Below, piece after piece: positions 56,519 through 64,000 of a stretch of DNA of 64,000 nucleotides (its first letter is position 1; every line of letters starts with the position of its first letter). This DNA comes from an uncultured Alistipes sp. Lineage in GTDB: Bacteria > Bacteroidota > Bacteroidia > Bacteroidales > Rikenellaceae. Under the pieces are notes generated by a model, which ran no database searches, was not told where the DNA came from, and was given only the letters and a program-made list of their open reading frames with translations. The DNA is taken from the NCBI GenBank assembly GCA_900769405.1, contig CAAGGL010000010.1:1-64000 (forward strand). Direction: 5' to 3'. The translations under genes were made by a program, and so were the position numbers.

Positions 56519-58978
56519 TTATGCTAACACTTTGAGTTTGGCGTACTTAGCGATCAGGCTCTTCTGCCCGATCGCGGGGTCGTCGAAGCGCACAATAACC
56601 TTCGTGTCTATTGACGAAGGCTCGACTCCGAGCACCACACCCGTACCGAATTTCGAGTGTTCGACACGCATTCCGGCGCAGAGGTTGGTCGCGCTACCCG
56701 CACCGCTTGCGCCCGTCGGAGCACCCGCCGCGGTCGAAATTCGACGCAGATTTGTGGGGCGCGCAGGCTCGACAACCATCGACGGACGCGGACGTTGCTC
56801 ACCGCGCTCACCGCCATAATTCGGTCGCTCGCCACGCTCCGAGCGGCGCTCGAATGCGGGGCGCTGTGCTCCCGACGAGGGCTGCGCACCGTTCTTGTAA
56901 CGATAGTCGAAACGCTGGCGAAGTTGCTCAATAGCAGAGGGTTGCTCGCTACGATCGACCCTTCGTTCCTCCTCCAAATCGAACGCTACATCGAGGTATC
57001 GGCGGTCGATTTCGCCTAAGAAACGGCTCGGGCGGCAGAACTCCATCGATCCCCACTTGAATCGCGTTTCGGAGAACGACAGCACCGCACGACGCTTGGC
57101 GCGCGTCAGTGCAACGTAGAACAATCGGCGCTCCTCCTCGATGCCCTCCATCGACTCGACGGCGCGCTGTGACGGGAAGAGGTCGTCCTCCATTCCGACA
57201 ATATATACATACTTGAATTCCAATCCCTTAGCCGCGTGAACAGTCATCAGCGTGACCTTGTTTCGATCGTCGGGATCGTCCTTATCCATATCGGTCAGGA
57301 GCATCACGTTTTGCAACCACTCGTCGATTGTCGCCTCGCCTTCGCCCTCGTCCAATTCGCCGTTGCGAAGTTGCGCATCGCGCTGTTCCTTAAATAGTTG
57401 CATCGTATTCAACAGCTCCTCGATGTTGTCCAGCGCGCTACTCGATTCGGGCGATGGCGACATACGGAACACGCCGATGATACCCGAACGGGTCGCAATC
57501 TCCAAACCCAGCTCGTAGAGGCTCTTCTCGGCACGCGCCAACGAGAGCTCGCGGATCAGCTGCACGAAGTCGGCTACCTTCTTGGCAATCAGTCGGTTGG
57601 CGGGGTCAATTTCGGGCTGCGCGAGCAACGAATCGACCGCCTCCCACATACTCTTGCCCTCGGAGGCCGCCAGCGCCGCGATCTTTGCCACCGTAGCGTC
57701 GCCAATGCCGCGCGCGGGGTAGTTCACGATGCGGCGGAAAGCCTCATCATCTAACGGATTGACAACCAGACGGATATAAGCGAGTAAGTCCTTGATCTCC
57801 TTATGATCGTAGAACGAATTGCCTTTGTAGATTCGGTATGGAATTCCGCGGCGACGCATCGCCTCCTCGACCACAAGTGACTGAGCATTAGTACGATAGA
57901 GTACCGCCGCCTCGCTCCACTCGTCACCCTCGTCGAGCACCGTGCGGCGCAGGTCGTCGGCCATCAGTTCGGCCTCCTCGCGGTCGGTATAGGACTTGAT
58001 GACGTGGATCTTTTCGCCCACCTCACCAGCCGAAAAACACTCCTTATCGAGGCGGTTCGAGTTGCGCGCGATGACGCTATTTGCCGCATTTACAATGGTT
58101 TGCGTCGAGCGATAGTTCTGCTCCAACTTGAAGACCTGAGCCATCGGGAAGTCGCGCTTGAAGTTCAGGATGTTCTCGACATTTGCGCCACGGAACGAGT
58201 AGATACTCTGCGCGTCGTCGCCCACCACGCAGACGTTCGGATTGTACTGCGCCAAGCGGCGGATGATGATATACTGAGCGTAGTTGGTATCCTGATACTC
58301 ATCGACTAAGATATACTTGAACTGCTCCTGATAGCGCGCCAGCACGTCGGGGCAATCGCGGAAGAGAATGTTGATCTGCAACAGCAGGTCGTCGAAGTCC
58401 ATCGCGCCATTTTGCTTGCAGCGACGGCAGTAGATATCGTAGATTTCGGCGAATTGGGGCTGCTTGCGCTGGCGATCCTCGGCCGCAAACGCAGCATTGG
58501 CGGCGTATGCCGCAGGTGTGATCAACTTATTCTTAGCCAGTGAGATACGCGAGCAAACCTGCTGCGGTTTGTAGTTATCGTCGCTCAGGTTCAACTCTTT
58601 GAGAATGGTCTTCACGAGGTTGCGGCAGTCCGACGGCTCGTAGATCGTGAAGGTCTGCGGAAAGCCGATTCGCTCGGCCTCGTTGTGCAGAATGCGCGAG
58701 AAAACCGAGTGGAACGTGCCCATACGGATATAGCGACTCTTGCCGCCCTCGACCATCTGTTCGATACGTTCGCGCATCTCGGCCGCCGCCTTATTGGTAA
58801 ACGTGAGGGCGAGGATCGAATGGGGAGCCACGCCCTGTTCGATCATATAAGCGATGCGGGAGGTGAGCACGCGCGTTTTGCCCGAGCCGGCACCCGCTAT
58901 GATGAGCGAGGGCGAGGTGTAGTTGACCACGGCCGCCCTCTGTGCAGGGTTCAGCCCTGCGAGTATCTTCGATTCCAT
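56519..58978 (-). CDS. pcrA: UvrD/PcrA superfamily 1A helicase
   Basis: DNA-repair and recombination helicase, 819 residues. Walker A AGAGSGKT (29-36), DEYQDTN, RGANVENIL, TVHAAKGLEF and VALTRAK are all present. After a disordered Arg/Gly/Pro-rich linker (about 690-755) the C-terminal tudor-like domain typical of PcrA (VEHSKFGTGVVLG) closes the protein. nth follows. Confidence 0.95.
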   Translation of the reverse strand: MESKILAGLNPAQRAAVVNYTSPSLIIAGAGSGKTRVLTSRIAYMIEQGVAPHSILALTFTNKAAAEMRERIEQMVEGGKSRYIRMGTFHSVFSRILHNEAERIGFPQTFTIYEPSDCRNLVKTILKELNLSDDNYKPQQVCSRISLAKNKLITPAAYAANAAFAAEDRQRKQPQFAEIYDIYCRRCKQNGAMDFDDLLLQINILFRDCPDVLARYQEQFKYILVDEYQDTNYAQYIIIRRLAQYNPNVCVVGDDAQSIYSFRGANVENILNFKRDFPMAQVFKLEQNYRSTQTIVNAANSVIARNSNRLDKECFSAGEVGEKIHVIKSYTDREEAELMADDLRRTVLDEGDEWSEAAVLYRTNAQSLVVEEAMRRRGIPYRIYKGNSFYDHKEIKDLLAYIRLVVNPLDDEAFRRIVNYPARGIGDATVAKIAALAASEGKSMWEAVDSLLAQPEIDPANRLIAKKVADFVQLIRELSLARAEKSLYELGLEIATRSGIIGVFRMSPSPESSSALDNIEELLNTMQLFKEQRDAQLRNGELDEGEGEATIDEWLQNVMLLTDMDKDDPDDRNKVTLMTVHAAKGLEFKYVYIVGMEDDLFPSQRAVESMEGIEEERRLFYVALTRAKRRAVLSFSETRFKWGSMEFCRPSRFLGEIDRRYLDVAFDLEEERRVDRSEQPSAIEQLRQRFDYRYKNGAQPSSGAQRPAFERRSERGERPNYGGERGEQRPRPSMVVEPARPTNLRRISTAAGAPTGASGAGSATNLCAGMRVEHSKFGTGVVLGVEPSSIDTKVIVRFDDPAIGQKSLIAKYAKLKVLA

Positions 58979-58985
58979 AACAGCA

Positions 58986-58993
58986 CAAAGATA
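58986..58993 (-). promoter_or_regulatory. -7 element next to the pcrA start
   Basis: Minus strand TATCTTTG (58993-58986), only 7 bases from the pcrA ATG (58978), as at tgt. A leaderless message is implied. No clear -33 TTTG. Confidence 0.5.
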
Positions 58994-59112
58994 CGCATAA
59001 AAAAGTTCACTTTTTGCATATCCCGCGCGACAATTATCAACAAAGATTCGGCGATTGGCACCCCTCGTATCGGTGGCGCGGGAGATCTCGCTGATGATGT
59101 GGGGGTTTGGAT

Positions 59113-59574
59113 TTAGAAGAGAGCGGCGATACCCTCGAACAGACCCAGAATGGCGGCGTAGCGTATCGCTTTACCGAGAGTCATCGACAGGGCGGTCAGC
59201 GCCATATTGCTGCGCATCAGTCCCAAAACCACCGCGATAGCGTCGCCGACGTAGGGCAGGAAGACAAAGAATGCCATCAACGCGCCGCGCCCCGCCACGA
59301 AACGCTCGGCACGTGCCAGACTCTCGTCACTCACGCGCAGCAGGCGTGTGATCCACTCGCGCTTGCCCGCCCGTCCGATCCAATAGCAGGTCATACCGCC
59401 GAGGGTGTTGCCTGCGGTTGCGGCGGCCAGGCAGCCCCACTCGTTGAGTCCCATCTCGATGAGCACCACCATCACCGCCTCCGAACTGAAAGGCACGACG
59501 CTACCTGCCACGAGAGCCGACAAAAACAGCCCTACATAGCCCCAATCGATGAAGAATTCAATGAGTGATTCCAC
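59113..59574 (-). CDS. YqaA/DedA family membrane protein
   Basis: 153 residues, four to five membrane helices. DedA-type motifs: SGSVVPFSSEAVM (here AGSVVPFSSEAV), GNTLGGMTCYWIGR, and FVFLPYVGD. DedA proteins flip undecaprenyl phosphate or phospholipids; the short YqaA branch is less well known. It begins 6 bases after batB. Confidence 0.88.
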   Translation of the reverse strand: MESLIEFFIDWGYVGLFLSALVAGSVVPFSSEAVMVVLIEMGLNEWGCLAAATAGNTLGGMTCYWIGRAGKREWITRLLRVSDESLARAERFVAGRGALMAFFVFLPYVGDAIAVVLGLMRSNMALTALSMTLGKAIRYAAILGLFEGIAALF

Positions 59575-59580
59575 TGCGCG

Positions 59581-60606
59581 TTACTCCTCCTTCGGCCCGA
59601 AGATATTGAAACGGGCGAGCAGCGGATTGCGACGATCGAGGATCAGCCACTCGATGAGCAACAACAGTAACGCTACGGCCAGCGGATATTGATACTGCTC
59701 GTCGAAAGCCTCGAAACGTGTTGTTGCCAAGTCGCTCTCGTCCAGCTCTTTGAGTCGATCGACGATCTCCTTCAAACCGATCGACTGCTTTGTCGCACGA
59801 ACGTATGCACCGCCCGTTGCCGAGGCGATCTCCTGCAACATCTTCTCGTCGAGTTTCGACACGACCATATCGCCCTTCTCGTCGGTCAGGTATTCGCCAC
59901 CGATCATCACGGGCGCACCCTCGGGCGTACCGATACCGATCGTGTAGATCGCAATGCCCTTCTCGGCGGCGGCCTGAGCAGCCTCCAAGGCGTCCGATTC
60001 GTGGTTTTCGCCATCGGTGATGAGAATCATCACGCGGCTGCCCTCGCTCTGCGACGAGAACGACATCGACGCCAACTTGATCGCGGCACCGAGGTCGGTA
60101 CCTTGCGTGCGCACCATCGCGGGCGACAGCTTACGCGCAAAGGCGCGCGCCATACGGTAGTCCGAGGTGATGGGCAGCTGCACCTGCGCCTCGCCGGCAA
60201 AGGCCACGACGCCGATGCGATCCTGCTTCATACTCTCGACCACGCGGTCGATAGCAAACTTGGTGCGATCCAAGCGGTTAGGCTCGAAATCCTCGGCCAG
60301 CATCGAGTTCGACACATCGACCACCAGCATCATCTCGATACCCTTTTGGTGCTCCTCGCGCAACTTCGATCCGACCTGCGGGCGTGCTGCCGCCAGAATC
60401 AGAAACGTCACAGCCAACGTATAGAGAACAAATTTGGTACGCAGTCGCGCGGGCGATGCGCTGGGGGTGAGTTGCGCCAAAAGCGACGACGATGCGAAAC
60501 GCTCCAAGCGACGACGGCGACGCAGCTGCGCAAAGATGAAGAGCGCAACGGCCACCGGAATCATCAGCAGGAGGTAGAGGATATGTGGATTTGCAAATCT
60601 AAACAT
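59581..60606 (-). CDS. batB: BatB VWA-domain protein
   Basis: 341 residues: two N-terminal membrane helices, a von Willebrand A domain with MIDAS motif DVSNS and a later Thr/Asp site (TDGENHESD), and a C-terminal helix. Part of the Bat complex, linked to aerotolerance and stress in Bacteroides. The second of two VWA paralogues; batA starts 15 bases upstream. Confidence 0.9.
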   Translation of the reverse strand: MFRFANPHILYLLLMIPVAVALFIFAQLRRRRRLERFASSSLLAQLTPSASPARLRTKFVLYTLAVTFLILAAARPQVGSKLREEHQKGIEMMLVVDVSNSMLAEDFEPNRLDRTKFAIDRVVESMKQDRIGVVAFAGEAQVQLPITSDYRMARAFARKLSPAMVRTQGTDLGAAIKLASMSFSSQSEGSRVMILITDGENHESDALEAAQAAAEKGIAIYTIGIGTPEGAPVMIGGEYLTDEKGDMVVSKLDEKMLQEIASATGGAYVRATKQSIGLKEIVDRLKELDESDLATTRFEAFDEQYQYPLAVALLLLLIEWLILDRRNPLLARFNIFGPKEE

Positions 60607-60621
60607 AACACGTTCAATGTT

Positions 60622-61611
60622 TTATGGTATTCGTTTGAGCCACAGCTGAGCCACGAGGAACTCGATGACGAGTGCCGCCAGCGCCGCCAGCAGGTAGAGC
60701 AGGAAACGCTCGTTGTAGGTGGTAAATTCGGTCACTTCGACCTCGCTCTTTTCGAGCTGGTTGATACGTTCATAGACCTCGGCCAGCGTGCTCTTGTCCG
60801 TCGCGCGGAAGTATTCGCCACCGGTCATCTCGGCAATCTGCGTCAGCACCTCCTCGTCGATCTCGACCTGCATCGGCTGGTACGAGATGTCGCCCCACAT
60901 ATCCTGAACGGGATAGGGAGCCATTCCGCGCGTGCCGACACCGATCGTATAGACCTTGACACCCAGCTTCTTGGCGATCTCGGCCGCGGTCAGCGGAGCG
61001 ATCGTCGTGCGGTTGTTCACACCGTCCGTCAGCAGGATCACAACCTTACTCTTGGCCTCGCTCTCGCGCAGGCGGTTGAGTGCCGTCGCCAGACCCGTAC
61101 CGATCGCCGTTCCGTCCTCGATCAGACCACTCTCGATCTGTCCGAGCATCGTCAGCAGCGTGGGCTGGTCGGTGGTGAGAGGGCTTTGGGTGTATGCCTC
61201 GCCCGCGAAGACCACGATACCCATACGGTCGCCGCGACGATCGACGATGAAGTTACCCGCCACCTCGCGTGCGGCGGTGATGCGGTCGGGTTTGAAGTCG
61301 CGCGCGAGCATCGAGCCCGACACGTCGATAGCCAACATAATGTCGATACCTTCGGAGGTTGTCTGGCTATGGTGTTCGACATCCTGCGGGCGCGCCAAAG
61401 CGATGATAATCAACGCCACAGCCACCGCACGCAGTGCAAAGGGCAGGTGTCGCAACCAGTAGCGTAACGTGCGTGGCGCCTGGCCGAGCGCACCGACGGT
61501 CGAGATGCGGATTGTGGCGCCGCCGCGACGCTGACGGTAGATGTAACCACCCACCATCGGCACCAGCACCAACAGCAGCCACAAGATATGAGGTGATGCA
61601 AAATGTGTCAT
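60622..61611 (-). CDS. batA: BatA VWA-domain protein
   Basis: 329 residues, paralogue of the next gene: N-terminal helices, VWA domain with DVSGS, LLTDGVNN and a C-terminal membrane helix. batC lies 4 bases before it. Confidence 0.9.
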   Translation of the reverse strand: MTHFASPHILWLLLVLVPMVGGYIYRQRRGGATIRISTVGALGQAPRTLRYWLRHLPFALRAVAVALIIIALARPQDVEHHSQTTSEGIDIMLAIDVSGSMLARDFKPDRITAAREVAGNFIVDRRGDRMGIVVFAGEAYTQSPLTTDQPTLLTMLGQIESGLIEDGTAIGTGLATALNRLRESEAKSKVVILLTDGVNNRTTIAPLTAAEIAKKLGVKVYTIGVGTRGMAPYPVQDMWGDISYQPMQVEIDEEVLTQIAEMTGGEYFRATDKSTLAEVYERINQLEKSEVEVTEFTTYNERFLLYLLAALAALVIEFLVAQLWLKRIP

Positions 61612-61615
61612 ACGT

Positions 61616-62539
61616 TTACCAATTCTTACCCGATCGAACCACGCCCTGACCGACCTTGGCGTTCACCTTGTCGCGGGTCTTATCCTCCTCGCCCTGAATA
61701 GCGTCCAACATTCGCTCGGCGTCGTTCTGCGACAGTCCCGAAGGTTGCGGCTCGCCATCGCCCTGCTGGGGATCGCCCTCACCGTCCTGAGGGTCGTTCT
61801 CGCCCTCTTTGGGATCGTTCTCGCCCTGCTGGTCGTCCTTGTTCTGGTCGGAGTTCTGGTCCTTCTGATCGTTATTATTCTGATTGTCTTGGTTTTGATC
61901 GTTCTGCTGATCGTTGTTCTGATCTTGGTTCTGATCCTTGTTCTGGTCGCCGTCGCCCTGCTGATCCTGATTCTGCTGGTCGTTCTGCTGATCCTTGTTT
62001 TGATCATTCTGACCGCCACCCTGCTGGTTCTGGTCGTTCTGATTCTGGTTTTGGTTGTTGTTGCCGCCACCGCCACCACCGCCTTGCTGATTATCCTCGA
62101 TATACTTCTTGGTGTAGGCGTAGTTGTACTTGGTTTCCAGATCGGCAGGATTCAGGCGTAGCGAACGCTTGTAGGCCGCCAGCGCCTCCTGATACTTCTT
62201 CTGCTGAAAGAGCGCGTTGCCTAGATTGTAGTACGAGTGTGCGCGGTCGAGGTTGTTGCGTGTCGAGTCGGCAGCCAGCGCCGTAAAGACCTTCTCGGCC
62301 TCATCGAACTTCTGCTGCTTGTAGAGCGCATCACCCAGGTTGAACGTCGCCTCGAAGCAGGTGTCGCTCAGCTGTTGCGCCTCGCGGTAACGCTCCTCGG
62401 CACGGTCGTAATCCAGACGCTCATAGGCGCGGTTGCCGCGACGTACACGACTGCGCTCAGGCCACTTTTGAGCCTGCGCCTCGGTCGTAACAAACAGCGT
62501 CACCGCAACTGTAAATATCAAATATACAATTCGTTTCAT
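61616..62539 (-). CDS. batC: BatC TPR protein with Gln/Asn/Asp-rich region
   Basis: 307 residues: signal peptide (to about 23), TPR repeats at about 35-140 (SYYNLGNALFQQKKYQEALAA, cut here), a very low-complexity stretch of Gly/Asn/Gln/Asp/Lys (about 150-268), then a conserved C-terminal motif ERMLDAIQGEEDKTRDK. Start overlaps the previous stop (TAATG). TPR proteins of the Bat operon are thought to assemble the complex. The polar linker is longer than usual and its length may vary. Confidence 0.85.
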   Translation of the reverse strand: MKRIVYLIFTVAVTLFVTTEAQAQKWPERSRVRRGNRAYERLDYDRAEERYREAQQLSDTCFEATFNLGDALYKQQKFDEAEKVFTALAADSTRNNLDRAHSYYNLGNALFQQKKYQEALAAYKRSLRLNPADLETKYNYAYTKKYIEDNQQGGGGGGGNNNQNQNQNDQNQQGGGQNDQNKDQQNDQQNQDQQGDGDQNKDQNQDQNNDQQNDQNQDNQNNNDQKDQNSDQNKDDQQGENDPKEGENDPQDGEGDPQQGDGEPQPSGLSQNDAERMLDAIQGEEDKTRDKVNAKVGQGVVRSGKNW

Positions 62540-63528
62540 TAGTCGTCAATCTCTTTTTTTGTTTCGTCGCTCTCGGCCTCGATCACCTCGACGGCCTTGG
62601 TCTCCTCGACAAAATAGTAGGCATCGAGATAGGCCTGCTCGTGGTACTGCTCGTCGGGAATTACGCGGGCAAACTTCACCAAATCGGCCGTGCGCAGGAT
62701 CTCGATGAGGTTGCGGCGCGACTTGTCGGGTAGCTCCTGGCTGCGCAGTGTTGCGACGATCTCGTCGGTGGTCATCTCCATCGCACCGAACTCGTAACGC
62801 GCGGCGATGTATCGACGCAGGATGTCGGTCAGCCCCGAGTAGTAATCCTTGAAACGGCTGTTCTGCCACAACTTCTGGTGGTGCAGTGCTTCGAGAGCCT
62901 TGATCGCCTCGACGTGGGGCGGAATGACCTCCTTCGGGCGGAAGGGGTTGGGCATCTTGATGTTATACTTGTGAACCAACCAGATGATCAATCCCACCAG
63001 CGCCGCCAACAGCAACACCGCCAGCGCCGCGCGCCACAGATAACCCGAGAATTCGCCCCAACGCAGCGGCATATCCTTCGGACGCTTGATGTCGTTGATT
63101 GTCATCGTTGTGGTGTCGATCTCGATCGGCTCGATGTAGAGCACCAGCGAATCGACGCTGTAAATCGTGTCGTTGATATTCTTGTCGAGGTATGCCAGCG
63201 GCGTGCGTCCCAGCGCGAGGGTGCCCTCGCCGTATGCCGCCAGACGGTAGCGCTTGCGCAGGTGCTGACGACGACCATTGCGCTCGACGGTATCGAGCGG
63301 CAACTCCTCGATCAGTTCCAACTCGCCATTCTCGCCCGTATCGAACGAGGGGAAGCCGATGACCTGCACCTGATCCTTCTTGACGTCGATGGTCAGCAGC
63401 ACCTCGTCACCCAGCAGCACGCTGTCGGGCGTGATCGACGCACGCACCTCGGGGCGCTCGCTCTGAGCCGCCACCGTGAGGCATAGGAGCACCGCCACGA
63501 ACGTCAATATATTTCGTAATCTGTTCAT
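62539..63528 (-). CDS. BatD-like/DUF4381-type protein of the Bat cluster
   Basis: 329 residues: signal peptide (to about 21), an N-terminal beta-sandwich (about 25-140) like BatD, one membrane helix (about 165-187) and a helical cytoplasmic domain (YYSGLTDILRRYIAARY). It matches the protein usually lying between DUF58 and batA in Bacteroidetes. The end overlaps the batC start. Confidence 0.8.
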   Translation of the reverse strand: MNRLRNILTFVAVLLCLTVAAQSERPEVRASITPDSVLLGDEVLLTIDVKKDQVQVIGFPSFDTGENGELELIEELPLDTVERNGRRQHLRKRYRLAAYGEGTLALGRTPLAYLDKNINDTIYSVDSLVLYIEPIEIDTTTMTINDIKRPKDMPLRWGEFSGYLWRAALAVLLLAALVGLIIWLVHKYNIKMPNPFRPKEVIPPHVEAIKALEALHHQKLWQNSRFKDYYSGLTDILRRYIAARYEFGAMEMTTDEIVATLRSQELPDKSRRNLIEILRTADLVKFARVIPDEQYHEQAYLDAYYFVEETKAVEVIEAESDETKKEIDD

Positions 63529-63538
63529 TTTCGGTCGA

Positions 63539-64000
63539 TTATCTCTGTTTGAAAAGTTTAATCAGCGCCGCTACATAGTCCTCGTCGGTAGCAACGGTAG
63601 CCGTGTCGATGCGGTTCTGTTTGAGCATCGTCTCGATGCGCTGATTGCGACGCGCCCAATCGTTGGCGTAGGCCTCGCGCACGCGACGCGACGAAGAGTC
63701 GATCCACACCTTCTCGCCCGTCTCGGCATCCTCCAACTCCAAGATACCCACATCGGGCAGCTCCTGCTCGCGGTGGTCATAGACGCGGATACCCACCAGA
63801 TCGTGGCGGCCGCCCGTGATCTTCAATGCCTCCTCGAAAGCGGCTGCATCGGCCTCCGAATCCATAAAATCGGAGAGCAGGAACGAGGTTGTTCGCTTCT
63901 TGCTCACCGCCGCCAGAAAGCGCAACGGCTCCGAGAGCGACGTGCCGCGACCCTCGGGTTTGAAACCGATTAACTCGCGGATAATCATCAGGATATGTTG
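63539..64000 (-). CDS. DUF58 protein, C-terminal part (runs off window)
   Basis: The visible 153 codons are open to the window edge. DUF58 features: GRGTSLSEPLRFL, SFLLSDFMD, the VWA-like region, and a basic helix at the end. The N-terminal half lies beyond 64000. An internal ATG at 63988 is not the true start. It is normally the gene after the MoxR ATPase. Confidence 0.85.
   Translation of the reverse strand, partial: QHILMIIRELIGFKPEGRGTSLSEPLRFLAAVSKKRTTSFLLSDFMDSEADAAAFEEALKITGGRHDLVGIRVYDHREQELPDVGILELEDAETGEKVWIDSSSRRVREAYANDWARRNQRIETMLKQNRIDTATVATDEDYVAALIKLFKQR

Overview
The window looks like core chromosome of a GC-rich Bacteroidales bacterium, most like Alistipes/Rikenellaceae; this is inferred from gene families and promoter style, with no search run. 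The clues are promoters of the Bacteroidetes form TTTG-N19/20-TAnnTTTG, several genes known mainly from Bacteroidetes (S46 dipeptidyl-peptidase, DUF4271, DUF4296, a Bat/aerotolerance cluster, a lipoprotein with an Ig-like Big_5 domain), and strong use of TCG/CGC codons. There is no rRNA, CRISPR array or transposase. Two tRNA genes are present: Leu(UAG) on the minus strand and Thr(CGU) on the plus strand.

Layout. 0.2-7 kb (+): S46 peptidase, then tgt, an LptF/G permease, a PASTA protein and an RluD-type pseudouridine synthase. 7.0-7.7 kb: a gene-poor stretch of hairpins and tRNA-Leu 3'-end copies before the real tRNA-Leu. 7.7-18.3 kb, mostly minus: a membrane protein, purD, rel and a PIG-L deacetylase; tdk (+); then SGNH esterase, folC and lnt. 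18.3-26.8 kb (+): LysE-type exporter, cmk, ispH, S41 protease, orphan histidine kinase, DUF4271, hemD, rnpA, yidD. 26.8-33.7 kb (-): an HTH/membrane protein pair, then the run xerD, comEC, methyltransferase, yihY-type, kdsC. 33.7-35.4 kb (+): prmA and recO. 35.4-42.7 kb (-): comF, priA, YitT, a radical SAM protein, a helical protein and cstA. 42.9 kb: tRNA-Thr (+). 43-55.7 kb (-): one long run of close genes from a polysaccharide flippase through dut, holB, folK, envelope lipoproteins, rbfA, LolC-like permease and DUF4296, ending in an unusual 801-residue methyltransferase/membrane protein. 55.8-64 kb (-): nth, pcrA, then a Bat cluster (DUF58, BatD-like, BatC, BatA, BatB, YqaA/DedA) that runs off the window end.

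Most genes are housekeeping: tRNA modification (tgt, rluD), LPS and cell envelope (LptF/G, kdsC, lnt, flippase), DNA replication and repair (priA, recO, xerD, pcrA, nth, holB, dut), folate (folC, folK), nucleotides (purD, cmk, tdk), isoprenoid/haem (ispH, hemD).

The most unusual items are: (1) a family of four dispersed intergenic elements (14.1, 19.7, 28.0 and 53.3 kb) made of two adjacent hairpins, with a conserved core and stems that change by compensatory substitutions; (2) the 801-aa gene at 43.1-45.5 kb, joining a SAM-methyltransferase domain, a Cys cluster and a two-helix C-terminal anchor, bounded by perfect 17-bp direct repeats as though inserted at the end of an operon; (3) a tRNA-guanine transglycosylase lacking all three zinc cysteines; (4) a HemD with a histone-like Lys/Ala/Thr tail; (5) a small autoregulatory-looking HTH/membrane pair with a palindrome inside a perfect promoter.
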